Shown here: positions 1 through 9,551 of the stretch, one piece after another | Numbering within the stretch: position 1 is the stretch's first letter | How the letters are laid out: the number at the start of each line of letters is the position of its first letter | DNA from: a virus | DNA: 64,000 bases | IMG/VR virus record: IMGVR_UViG_3300043409_003130 | Span: 1 to 64,000 of that record | Strand: one strand, 5' to 3' | Position numbers and translations under genes: made by a program | Notes under the pieces: model-generated | The model's input: only the letters and a program-made list of their open reading frames with translations | Database searches by the model: none | Told to the model about the DNA's origin: nothing

Positions 1-1
1 A

Positions 2-3000
2 ATAGCATTTACTAATATTGAAAATATAAAAGCTGAATTACCTAATATAATTGTTAAAACTACAACCGACTGGTCTAAAATTAATAGAATATGTAATTCA
101 AGCTCAATCCTTAATTCTCAATTAACCACTTCAACCATTTCTAACTATTTAAGTACAGCAACTTTAATATTAGAAGATAAAGAAGAAGTTCAAATCAATT
201 ATAATTCTATTGAACTTAGAAAAATTGTAAAACCTAAATTAGGTATTTTATCAATGTTTGAAATTAAAGATTTTAATTTTGAATACCATTCAACTCAATA
301 TTCTAAAATACCGGAAATTGATCTATATCAATACTATTATATACCTAAAGATATTGCTATTTTAGATTTTACTAAATATGTGTATAGAGCAATCGGTTCA
401 GGTATTTTTTTAATAAACGAAACCCAATATAATATATCAGTAGGGTCAACTCAATATATTTCACAAAGTATAGCAGGTTTACATAAATATTCTGTACTTT
501 CTGGAAATGTAATATTAATTCAAACCAATTTAATTCCTCAAAACCAGACAGCTCGACGCCTTGATATTGCAATATTAGATCAGGATCAAAACTTTCAAAA
601 TTTTACTGGATTTTTTGGATTTGGAGCAGACCACAGTGCCCCAGACCCAAATTCAGCAACTTATCAATATAAAGAAAAATTTAAACCTAATAATTTAATT
701 AGCGAATATGCTGCATATTTAGAGAATTATTCAACTGAATTTGCAAATGATAGTAAAATTATTCCATATATTTCAAAATGGGGAATCATTGACTCGACTG
801 ATGCTAGAGGTAATCCATACCGATTAAATTCCGATATTTTATTTGGAAAAGATAATTTTGGACCATCACATAGAGAAAAGTCACCAAATGCTGAAAAGTT
901 AACACACGAATGGTTTTATATTGAATCTGATTTTAACTATTCAAGTAATATTGACCTACTTAAACAAAATTATTACTATTTTAATTCTCCATTAGACATT
1001 AATTTATTAATTAGTGAGGCTTCTTATTTTGAAAAATATTTTACATATGTTCCAACTCTTGATAATATTGAAGTAGATTTTCCACAGTTTAGATATTCTA
1101 AATTAATGAATAACTCATTTAGTCGTCAATATAATACACTATTTAATGGAATACAATTTAGATTTTCAGAATTAGACAGTAGCGGCGTGGTTTCACCTGG
1201 AACTACCCGATTTGAAGACTATAATTTTAGTATTTTATTAAAACCTGTACCTGAGGATTTAAAAAATCCGCAATCTCCAATTAAATATAGAATTATTGAA
1301 AATATTAATGCAAAGTCAATATTAATATTGATTGAAGTTGCACTTAGTGATATTTCAAAAATTAGTAATGAATTATTGTCTATTCCAACCGATTCTGACT
1401 TTGCTCGGGATAGTCGAGTTGACCAGAGTAATATATTAACGGGTAATGGTCTCATCACTGAGGATCAGGTTAGTAGTTTTCAAATAGACACAATCGTTGA
1501 GGTAACTAGCGTTGAAATAATTAAAAAATTATTTCTTAATAATTACTATTTAGATTTAATAGAGGCATTTACCGGGGCAACCGTAACTGACTCAATAACC
1601 GGAGAGGTTATTGTTAATGATAGAGTTAATGGGCTATATGTACCAATTGCTGGCGAAACGGTTTTAGTTAAATATACAGACTCATATAATATTATTCTTG
1701 CATTTTCTGAAAGTAAATTATTTAATGAAATAAAGTCAGGTAATATTACAAACGGCTCAGTTAATAATGCAGATGCAAATCAAAAATTTAATACAAGTAA
1801 AATATTACCAGCCTACATATCTACTGGAATTAGCTCAGGCATATACGGGCCGTCTAATTTACCGTTACCTGAACCAAAAGCCACTATTAATGTAGTTAAA
1901 GTGGTTGACTATCGATCAGTGGCCTATCCACCTGTATTAACTGGATCAAACAAATTAGCACTAAATATCGTTAAAACTGCGCTATTATCAATATTTGGAG
2001 ATTATAGAATTTCATTTAATTCAAATGGTGTCTCTAATTTAACCTATGCCTTTTTGTATGCAGCAAAAGATAAAAAATATAATACAACGGCCTCTGCCTT
2101 TTCAACGGTTAAGCTTGCAGTTGGCGTTGATTTAAGTCCGGGATTAATTAATTTAACCAGCAATGGTTATGTTATACCTGGTGCTAATCTTAAAGATCTT
2201 CCAGAAAACTATTTTAAACTAGAGGAATTTATTAATCCAACGAGTGCAAGTCATTCAACTCTAACTAATCCAACCAACGGAGATATTGCACCATTACCTG
2301 CATTTTCTCCATTAATGTTTATTAATTCAGTTGGTGAAATTTCAATATTATTAAAAACCAGCGCAGAATTTAATAATAATTTAACAAATACCTCATTAGA
2401 TATTAGTCGATCTGGAACAACCACCCATGCACTTAAAACTGTAAATAACAATTTATTAATAATTGATTCGCCTACTGTTATTTATGATATATTAAGTGAA
2501 GTTATTCCATTTAGTACTACAACAACTAGCACAAGTACTACAACAACTACCACAAAGGCCGGAGCAACGACAACAACTACCACTCTAGCCGGCGGTGTAA
2601 CTACTACTACCACTACGGTTATTAGTCAATTAAATTTAGCAATTAACTATGTTGGACAAAGCGTAATAACTAAATCATTTACTCTTCCATCTAAATTTAA
2701 AATTGGAGATATTGTTAAAATATATGCTATTGCTCAACCGACTGTTCATTATTTAATTGGTGCGGTTACTTTGGTAACTGAGACAGTATCTAATAGTGGA
2801 AATTTTTATGCGCTTACTGTATTAGTTCGTAGTCAAACCACGGCAGCCACAACAACTGTTCCAGATTGGGGTATTACCTGTACTCAAAATATTATTGTAT
2901 TAAAGCCGGCAGTAGTTACCAATGGTTCTACTGGGGTTAACCAAATTATATTAAATAAATCAAATTTTCCAAGTGGATCATCCTCTGAATGGTTATTAAA

Positions 3001-4228
3001 TACCCAACAATTTCAACTATTTGGTGGTAAAAATTACTTCTCAAATTTATTTAAAAATCTATCATTTGCTAATTTTAGTGAATTATTATTAAATCAGACA
3101 GATTTAATTTCCTATGAATCTTATATGGATGGAACGCTTTTGCCTGGTAAACAAATACAAATATCAGTTGAGCAAGCTGAACTTGTTAACAAAAATACAA
3201 TTATTTCAACGAGTCCAGAGTTTGTTCAAACCTCAAGTCAACAATTAATGGGAGGAGTAATTCATAGTGAATCTCTTTCTATTCCATACGAGATTTTTAG
3301 ATATTCTGGCGAATATGATATTGTGTATAAACCGGTTTCGAGTTTTAAATTTAATTCTAAATTAGGCTCAACTGATTTATCTGCATCAAATACATTCTTT
3401 AATACTGAGATTAAAAATTTCTTTACTATACCTGAATTTTATTTAGTTAAATATGCAGAGTCTAAAATTTTAGATTTTGAAGATTCTCAATCGTATTTAC
3501 CAGTATATCCATTAATTAATGAGTCACCTATTGATAAAACCAGTTATAATGCCCTATCTAGTAGTTGGGATTTTAATTATCACCAGTTATATAACACTAA
3601 AAATACCTATTCTTTAATACCTGGAAGTAGAAGAATTACTGAAGACTATTCATTTGTTTCAAAACTTATTAATTTACCAATGAGTATTACGGCTGAATCA
3701 TTTAATGTAGTTGAATTACCTATTTTTAATTTTGAAATGAATGATGCTACTTTTAAACAGTTTAATCCAAATGGACAATTTGTTGATTTTATATATGCGA
3801 TATACCCAAATGAAATTAGATTTAAAATAAACTTTGAACTCTTAATTTCAAGAGCCCTAATTATAAATGGCTTAAGATACCAGTTTAATAGATTTTTTAT
3901 TGATGGAAATACAATATTAACTAATGATTCTTTAGTATTTGGAACCTTAACCCAAGAGCAATATCTTTTAGCCTATTGTAAAGATAATTTATCTAAATTA
4001 TATAAGTTAGGCCAGGCTGAATTTTATATAAAATCAAATGGCGGATTAAAAAATACCGTTAATTTTGCGCAAGTTTCCTATGCTAATTTAGCAAGTAATG
4101 GATACACATTAGACTTAAATAATATTCAAATAAATAACACAGGTTCCGCAATATTAACTGGCTCAATACCAGCCGGCCAAAGCACCGGATTTAGCGTAGT
4201 TCCAAAATTAAAAATTAACTATATTTAA
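2..4228 (+). CDS. Large tail or baseplate structural protein, 5' end outside the window
   Basis: The reading frame is open from the first bases of the window through the ATG at 254 with no stop, so that ATG is probably internal and the gene begins upstream. At least 1408 residues lie in the window. Most of the protein is Asn/Ile/Ser/Phe-rich and beta-like, as in phage tail-surface proteins. A Thr-rich linker at about 2514-2625 (runs of T/S broken by KAGA and LAGG) separates two parts. Three other structural genes in the window (10951, 27029, 47207) carry the same kind of linker. The TAA stop overlaps the next ATG (TAATG), which suggests translational coupling. I recognise no named family; the structural role is inferred from composition and from the fibre genes that follow. 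Confidence 0.7.
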   Translation: MAFTNIENIKAELPNIIVKTTTDWSKINRICNSSSILNSQLTTSTISNYLSTATLILEDKEEVQINYNSIELRKIVKPKLGILSMFEIKDFNFEYHSTQYSKIPEIDLYQYYYIPKDIAILDFTKYVYRAIGSGIFLINETQYNISVGSTQYISQSIAGLHKYSVLSGNVILIQTNLIPQNQTARRLDIAILDQDQNFQNFTGFFGFGADHSAPDPNSATYQYKEKFKPNNLISEYAAYLENYSTEFANDSKIIPYISKWGIIDSTDARGNPYRLNSDILFGKDNFGPSHREKSPNAEKLTHEWFYIESDFNYSSNIDLLKQNYYYFNSPLDINLLISEASYFEKYFTYVPTLDNIEVDFPQFRYSKLMNNSFSRQYNTLFNGIQFRFSELDSSGVVSPGTTRFEDYNFSILLKPVPEDLKNPQSPIKYRIIENINAKSILILIEVALSDISKISNELLSIPTDSDFARDSRVDQSNILTGNGLITEDQVSSFQIDTIVEVTSVEIIKKLFLNNYYLDLIEAFTGATVTDSITGEVIVNDRVNGLYVPIAGETVLVKYTDSYNIILAFSESKLFNEIKSGNITNGSVNNADANQKFNTSKILPAYISTGISSGIYGPSNLPLPEPKATINVVKVVDYRSVAYPPVLTGSNKLALNIVKTALLSIFGDYRISFNSNGVSNLTYAFLYAAKDKKYNTTASAFSTVKLAVGVDLSPGLINLTSNGYVIPGANLKDLPENYFKLEEFINPTSASHSTLTNPTNGDIAPLPAFSPLMFINSVGEISILLKTSAEFNNNLTNTSLDISRSGTTTHALKTVNNNLLIIDSPTVIYDILSEVIPFSTTTTSTSTTTTTTKAGATTTTTTLAGGVTTTTTTVISQLNLAINYVGQSVITKSFTLPSKFKIGDIVKIYAIAQPTVHYLIGAVTLVTETVSNSGNFYALTVLVRSQTTAATTTVPDWGITCTQNIIVLKPAVVTNGSTGVNQIILNKSNFPSGSSSEWLLNTQQFQLFGGKNYFSNLFKNLSFANFSELLLNQTDLISYESYMDGTLLPGKQIQISVEQAELVNKNTIISTSPEFVQTSSQQLMGGVIHSESLSIPYEIFRYSGEYDIVYKPVSSFKFNSKLGSTDLSASNTFFNTEIKNFFTIPEFYLVKYAESKILDFEDSQSYLPVYPLINESPIDKTSYNALSSSWDFNYHQLYNTKNTYSLIPGSRRITEDYSFVSKLINLPMSITAESFNVVELPIFNFEMNDATFKQFNPNGQFVDFIYAIYPNEIRFKINFELLISRALIINGLRYQFNRFFIDGNTILTNDSLVFGTLTQEQYLLAYCKDNLSKLYKLGQAEFYIKSNGGLKNTVNFAQVSYANLASNGYTLDLNNIQINNTGSAILTGSIPAGQSTGFSVVPKLKINYI

Positions 4229-6600
4229 TGGCAATAAACATTAACCTAAAAGAAATATTTTCAAACGATAGCGCTGGAGACATTTCATCTAAATTAAATT
4301 TTAATTTTAATCAGTTACTTGCACTTGGTGTAGGCCAAACTGGTTTACAGGGAGAAACTGGATCAAGCGGTTCAGCTGGACCAATTGGCCCAACTGGCTT
4401 AACTGGCGAAAACGGCCCAGTAATATGGTCATCTACTAGTGGATCAACCTCATCACTTGGAGCAAGCTCACCTGCGAATTCAGTAGTTGGAGACTATTAT
4501 ATTAGTGATGACGCTATTTATAAAAAAAATACAGCAGGTACCGATTGGGAAATTATTACAAATTTTAGTAATTTATTTAGTGCAGTTTCTGTAGCTGGAA
4601 CAGTTTCATGGCAAACTGGCATAAATAGTTCTGCTATTTCTAGACTTATTGTAAATACTAGAAATTCAAATGGCCTTGACCGAATTACTACACTTGGAAC
4701 AAGTGGAAATTATGATACAAATTTTCCAAATTGGAAAGCAGCCGATGCTACTTCTCAAAATTCACAAGCTACCCTTTTTAATTTTGATGCAAATACGGTA
4801 AAGTATTATATAGCAGGTAGCGCTGATACTAATGGATATACAGTTACGCCAACTACTAATCAAGCAGGTAGTGCATTAACCGATGAAGTTTTTCCGTATA
4901 CTTCACTACTTTCTCTATATTCATTTTTTAATAGTGCAGATGCGCCAACCGAAGCTAGTCAATATTCTGGAAATATTGGATATAGACACCAGCTTGAACT
5001 AGGTTCAGTTGACGAATTAACTGAAGGTTTGCATGGAACTGCTGGTGCAAGTTCAACATATGTAGTAAGTCCAACCTATCAAAATTTAAGAATTAGAAAA
5101 TATAGAATTGCTGATACCGGTGGAAGTTTTGGTGGAAATAGTGTTATCCTAACTGATTTTAATCTACATGCAGAGGATGGCGTAACCACACCAGCCTTAA
5201 CGTCAAAAATGAGGTGGAGAGTTAATAAAAAAACATCTGCCACTAATAGTACAGGTTCAGTAATTACCTTAACTTTAAATGCTGGAATAGCTGAGGCCAG
5301 TTCAAGTAATAGTATTAGAAACAGTTTAATTACTGAAGTTGACGGTCTTCATTTAGTATCCAGTGAGTCTGGTGGGGGAGTAGGCCCATTTAGATTAGCA
5401 ATTGGGTTTGACTCAGCTAATATTACTAATACTACGAACAAAGCTATAATTAGTTCAGATAGTACAAGTTCAGTAAGTTCAATTACATTTGCTAAATTAC
5501 CAATTACGATAACCAATTCAGCTGCTAATATTACATTGGCTACTACTGGAATTACCTCAAATTCAGTTACTACAATTTCATCAACCAGTACACCAGGTGC
5601 AGGCGATGATGGTATTACAATAAGTTCAACCGGTGGCGGTATTGGTTTATATTCTGGAACAAGCGGTCGATCCATTAAAATTGGCGGAACCAAGGCAAGT
5701 CCAGCAATTACTATTTTAAATACCAGATTAGCGAGTGCTATTCCATTTGCAACCTCTACTGGTACAGCCCCTACCTATTCAAGTACGGATGCCAATACTC
5801 TCGATGAATATCAAGAAGGTACGTTTGTGCCAACTGTTGCATATCTATTTAATGGAGCACCTTTAAATCTATTACCTGCTGAAACTGGTATATTAAGTGC
5901 AAATGAACCAACTATTAGTGGAAATTATGGAATTTATACAAAAATTGGAAAATTAATTCAATTTACAATTAAATTTTCAATAGAAAATTGGTATATTTCT
6001 GCTACTTCAGCTCTAGCTGCTCAGGCTCCGCTTAATGCATTTACCGCATATGATAATATTGATAAATTAAATGTTGGAAATATTGCAAAAACTGCAACTG
6101 ACTTTTATCACTATTATGGTCAAGAACAATATCAAATTGCAATATCTGGAATACCAAATCACTGGCCTGATCTAAACGGAACTGGTCAAAGCGGATACGG
6201 GACAGCCGATATGCACTTTAATGTTTCATTAAATCCAAGAACTCTTACCAATACCGACTCTTGCATTAGAACCTTTCCAATGGACTATTCATATGGAGCT
6301 GGAAGCACAGCGTCAACCCATCCTTTTGAAGCAATTGATCCAGCCTCTATCTATGCACAATTTAATAAACAGGGAAGCGGCGCAGGTGCTACTCCTGAAC
6401 TTAGACTATACGGCAATCGTAAAAGTTGGTCTGATTTAACATCAAATCCGTTTGCTGGTTTATTAGGTAATGTAAGTGGAATACGCTCAAATGTATCAAT
6501 ATATGATTTTTTAACCATTAAGAATCCTATTGCTAACGGTAATATAATTGATGTTGTTATAAGTGGCAGTTATTTAACTGGACACACAACTGCACCTTAA
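4228..6600 (+). CDS. Collagen-like tail fibre protein
   Basis: A 790-residue fibre-type protein. Residues 1-35 form a short N-terminal segment that may attach to the tail. Residues 36-64 are Gly-X-Y triplets (GQT-GLQ-GET-GSS-GSA-GPI-GPT). A long beta-rich Ser/Thr/Asn region follows. Near residue 526 the motif DEYQEGTFVPTV matches a module seen at the start of C-terminal domains in many phage tail fibres. It starts on the ATG overlapping the previous stop. Its stop overlaps the stop of the convergent gene on the other strand. Host-receptor or tail-surface function is inferred; no receptor can be named. Confidence 0.75.
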   Translation: MAININLKEIFSNDSAGDISSKLNFNFNQLLALGVGQTGLQGETGSSGSAGPIGPTGLTGENGPVIWSSTSGSTSSLGASSPANSVVGDYYISDDAIYKKNTAGTDWEIITNFSNLFSAVSVAGTVSWQTGINSSAISRLIVNTRNSNGLDRITTLGTSGNYDTNFPNWKAADATSQNSQATLFNFDANTVKYYIAGSADTNGYTVTPTTNQAGSALTDEVFPYTSLLSLYSFFNSADAPTEASQYSGNIGYRHQLELGSVDELTEGLHGTAGASSTYVVSPTYQNLRIRKYRIADTGGSFGGNSVILTDFNLHAEDGVTTPALTSKMRWRVNKKTSATNSTGSVITLTLNAGIAEASSSNSIRNSLITEVDGLHLVSSESGGGVGPFRLAIGFDSANITNTTNKAIISSDSTSSVSSITFAKLPITITNSAANITLATTGITSNSVTTISSTSTPGAGDDGITISSTGGGIGLYSGTSGRSIKIGGTKASPAITILNTRLASAIPFATSTGTAPTYSSTDANTLDEYQEGTFVPTVAYLFNGAPLNLLPAETGILSANEPTISGNYGIYTKIGKLIQFTIKFSIENWYISATSALAAQAPLNAFTAYDNIDKLNVGNIAKTATDFYHYYGQEQYQIAISGIPNHWPDLNGTGQSGYGTADMHFNVSLNPRTLTNTDSCIRTFPMDYSYGAGSTASTHPFEAIDPASIYAQFNKQGSGAGATPELRLYGNRKSWSDLTSNPFAGLLGNVSGIRSNVSIYDFLTIKNPIANGNIIDVVISGSYLTGHTTAP

Positions 6601-7391
6601 GCTTTTAATTTAAATGGAATGCTCTTTTGCTTTTCCAATAGTCTATGGAAATCTAAAAGAGCATTTGCATCAAAGCCGTGCAACTGATTCATAATTCGAT
6701 TTAATAAAATTGTATCTTTTGCTAAATAAATTCGGTTTATTGGATCTATATTAAGTCCGCCTCCGATTACCATTACATTTTTATCAGGATCAAAATCGTT
6801 AAGTAGTGGCATCTCCTTTAATAGTCGGTCTTTAAATTTATTCTCTTTTAAATTAGGTAATTTAATTGTTTTCATTACCGATACTGAATATCCAAGATTT
6901 CTAGTACTTTTTAAATTTAACTTAATAATTTCATAGTGATCTGGCTCAAGCGTTTTACACACTAAATAAACCCGGTCTTGATTATGAATCCACGAATTAT
7001 TAAAATAAAAATGTATTTTTTCTAAACTCAATATCTGTTTCTCTAAATATTCAGTCATTGTCTCTGCTAAAATTAACGAAGTTTCTTTGATAATTTCTTT
7101 ACCTAGACTATCAGTCTTTTGAGAAAGCTGAGAAATAACAGATAATAAATTAATATTTGTATTAACCACATTAAGGCCAGAATCATATAATTTACCATCT
7201 GATATAATTGTATTAATATTTAAATAGTGAAAAACAATTTCATAAAAATTATCAAATTTTCCAAGTTCTAGATTTTTAAGATATGCCTGTTTTGCCCCAA
7301 GCAGAAGATATGTATAATATTCAAGGTCGACTTTATATGCTTGACAGATCCATGTAGGGTCAAGTATTTGTTTAGGGTTTAGAGATTTCAT
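6597..7391 (-). CDS. Hypothetical protein, opposite strand to the fibre genes
   Basis: About 264 residues from the ATG at 7391. The frame can be extended to a TTG at 7475, but that would overlap the next plus-strand gene and its promoter word, so the ATG is preferred. The protein is mixed alpha/beta, Lys/Leu/Asn-rich, without a signal peptide or membrane segment. I see no recognisable motif; VMVIGGGLNIDP near the C-terminus is glycine-rich but not a proper nucleotide loop. It is a lone minus-strand gene inside a plus-strand structural block, with its stop overlapping the stop of its neighbour. Confidence 0.6.
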   Translation of the reverse strand: MKSLNPKQILDPTWICQAYKVDLEYYTYLLLGAKQAYLKNLELGKFDNFYEIVFHYLNINTIISDGKLYDSGLNVVNTNINLLSVISQLSQKTDSLGKEIIKETSLILAETMTEYLEKQILSLEKIHFYFNNSWIHNQDRVYLVCKTLEPDHYEIIKLNLKSTRNLGYSVSVMKTIKLPNLKENKFKDRLLKEMPLLNDFDPDKNVMVIGGGLNIDPINRIYLAKDTILLNRIMNQLHGFDANALLDFHRLLEKQKSIPFKLKA

Positions 7392-7445
7392 AAAGTAACC
7401 CAGTTTATTATTATTTATTTGAGAGGTATTTCCGGTAACACTGGG

Positions 7446-7453
7446 ATAAATAA
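7446..7453 (+). promoter_or_regulatory. T4-late-like promoter word ATAAATAA
   Basis: The sequence GATAAATAACAAAAAG sits 16 bases before the ATG at 7470. The same word with the same downstream context (ATAAATAACAAAAAG) occurs at 44877, before another structural gene. T4 late promoters are defined by TATAAATA at -10. Use by a phage late sigma factor is inferred. Confidence 0.55.
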
Positions 7454-7469
7454 CAAAAAGATGGTTTAA

Positions 7470-9539
7470 ATGCAAATTGTAGCTTATAAAATAATACCAG
7501 ACGTATCTAAAAATTCAATTAGTTTCAGTAAAAATTACAGGATTTTTTCAACCGGAGAACCATTAGAGCAGGCAATTCAAATAACTGGGTTCGTTGATGA
7601 TATTGACTTGGGTTCAGCCAATTCAGCCTACATTATTAGAAAATTAAGATATTCAACAGATAAGGCAAATTGGTCGCTATGGTATTCATTTACTGAAGAC
7701 AATTTAACTAATTTAACAGATTTAGCCTTTTCAGAATCTAATATTTTCTTTGAGGTTAAATATGAATATGACGATTCTACCTATTCGGCAATCACAACTC
7801 CATTAGCCGTAAATGAAATAAAAATCAGAGTTAAGAGTTCTAAAATACAGGCTGATTTATTTACACCAACCACATATTGTTCATCAGAACAGTGTCCAGC
7901 CCTAATTGCCGAACGTGAAGCAAGCTTTAAACCATATGAACTTAATACAGCAATCGGAATTGCTCATGAATTAAGCTTTCAAACCAATAAATTATTTGGG
8001 CATGAGGTTATCTATTTTAAAACTGAGCCAGATAGAGAAGGAACAGATTTTATATTTAAAGAATATACCTTATTTAAAACAACTGATCGTCAGTGTATTA
8101 AAATACTTGTGCCTGAAAATAAATTCCCAGATAATAAGCCTAACTTTACTGATTTTGGAGTTGATTTTGCAATGGATATACCATTTGAAATTCATATTGA
8201 TAATACCTATTTTCAAATGATTTTTGGAAAAAAGTCTCAGCCTAGAAAACGCGACTATATATTTATTCCATTAGTAAATAGAATGTACGAAATACAGGGT
8301 TCATATCTATATAGAGGATTTGGACTAGAGCCAATTTATTGGAAAATCCAACTGGTTAAATTTAATCCAAATATTGATATGTTTATGAAAGCCGCAGATC
8401 GAACGTTTTTAGATAATATTATTGTATCGACTGAGCAATTATTTGGTGCAGAGGCTGAAGTTCAGAAAAAAGATGCTCTTAATAAACAGCAATTTTCTAC
8501 TATTTCTACCAAATTTGATGAATCCAGACAAAGACTACACCCAGATATAAAAAATAAAATTTTAGATATTACTTTTAACTATTCTCCACTAATTGAATAT
8601 TATTATGATCTTAGCGGCGTATTACCAGCAATTGTTAATTATACGTTAACTGAATCTGCATCGTCCTCTGCCCAAATACTGACAACAACCTCTCCATATG
8701 AAGTTTATGCATATGAATCCAGTAATATTTTTAGTAATTGGCTATCAAATGATTTGGTTACTGGTGATGCTGCTGTAATTAGTGCAACCCAAAATGCCGT
8801 AATTAAAATGAACGGCCCAAAGGATTCATTTACTGCTTCTGGTAAATATGTAGTTGTTGAAGGTTATAAAAACCTTGGCCTAAAATCAACTGAGCGTAGA
8901 GATTTAGTAGCCACGGCTAATGTAATTCAACTTAAGCAGGCTGAGCATGCGGTTGTCTATAAAAAGCCAGCCTCAACTACTGATACTCCAAATATGACAT
9001 TTAGTGCAATTGTTAACTTTAATAGGGTTGCCCAGAATGTGATATTTTTTAGAGGATATGATGATTATACACAAAAAGGATTAGTCATCTCAGGCACAAT
9101 TGTAGATAACTCAGGCGTACCTAATCTAACCATTTATGTCAAAATAAATGAAACGCAATATTCATTTCCAGTAGGTAATATTGAATATTTAAAATGGTAT
9201 CCACTAATTGTTCCAATTTCATCTGAATTTAATCAGCTTGAGGTTAATATGTACTCGCTAAGACAGGACCCTGCAAATATTAAAAACTTTAATAAAATTC
9301 TTCCAGTGTATTCGCATTATGTAAAAACTCAGGCCTTTACTTTTAATACAACTTCATCTTGGTCAATTCCTAGTGCTAATTATTCAATTGCAAATATTAG
9401 ACTCTTTAATACAATGATCCAGACTGAAGATCATGAATTTATTGTAAGCCAGCTGTTTATTAGGGATGAATCTGTTCTGTCAATAATTGATAATGCTCGA
9501 CCTAGATTAAATATTCCATTCATTGGAATTAATAGATAA
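7470..9539 (+). CDS. Tail or baseplate structural protein
   Basis: A 689-residue protein. The N-terminal 110 residues look like a fibronectin-type or Ig-like beta domain (alternating hydrophobics, KLRYSTDKANWSLWYSF). A central part contains a CSSEQC pair of cysteines near residue 140 and a stretch around GSYLYRGFGLEPIYWKIQLV. The C-terminal third is beta-rich and resembles a lectin-like or carbohydrate-binding jelly roll, but only at the level of composition. It lies between fibre genes and begins just after a late-promoter-like word. Structural function is inferred from context; the family is not recognised. Confidence 0.6.
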   Translation: MQIVAYKIIPDVSKNSISFSKNYRIFSTGEPLEQAIQITGFVDDIDLGSANSAYIIRKLRYSTDKANWSLWYSFTEDNLTNLTDLAFSESNIFFEVKYEYDDSTYSAITTPLAVNEIKIRVKSSKIQADLFTPTTYCSSEQCPALIAEREASFKPYELNTAIGIAHELSFQTNKLFGHEVIYFKTEPDREGTDFIFKEYTLFKTTDRQCIKILVPENKFPDNKPNFTDFGVDFAMDIPFEIHIDNTYFQMIFGKKSQPRKRDYIFIPLVNRMYEIQGSYLYRGFGLEPIYWKIQLVKFNPNIDMFMKAADRTFLDNIIVSTEQLFGAEAEVQKKDALNKQQFSTISTKFDESRQRLHPDIKNKILDITFNYSPLIEYYYDLSGVLPAIVNYTLTESASSSAQILTTTSPYEVYAYESSNIFSNWLSNDLVTGDAAVISATQNAVIKMNGPKDSFTASGKYVVVEGYKNLGLKSTERRDLVATANVIQLKQAEHAVVYKKPASTTDTPNMTFSAIVNFNRVAQNVIFFRGYDDYTQKGLVISGTIVDNSGVPNLTIYVKINETQYSFPVGNIEYLKWYPLIVPISSEFNQLEVNMYSLRQDPANIKNFNKILPVYSHYVKTQAFTFNTTSSWSIPSANYSIANIRLFNTMIQTEDHEFIVSQLFIRDESVLSIIDNARPRLNIPFIGINR

Positions 9540-9542
9540 ATA
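9536..9542 (+). promoter_or_regulatory. T4-late-like promoter word ATAAATA
   Basis: TAGATAAATACT overlaps the stop codon of the preceding gene and ends 9 bases before the ATG at 9552. A transcript starting about six bases downstream would have almost no leader. Confidence 0.45.
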
Positions 9543-9551
9543 CTATAAGAT

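Noticed and set aside
254-4228. Gene start at the ATG at 254
   Set aside because: The same frame is open to the window edge with normal coding character, so the ATG is probably internal.
6597-7475. TTG start at 7475 for the minus-strand gene
   Set aside because: It would overlap the next gene start and its promoter word; an ATG at 7391 is available.
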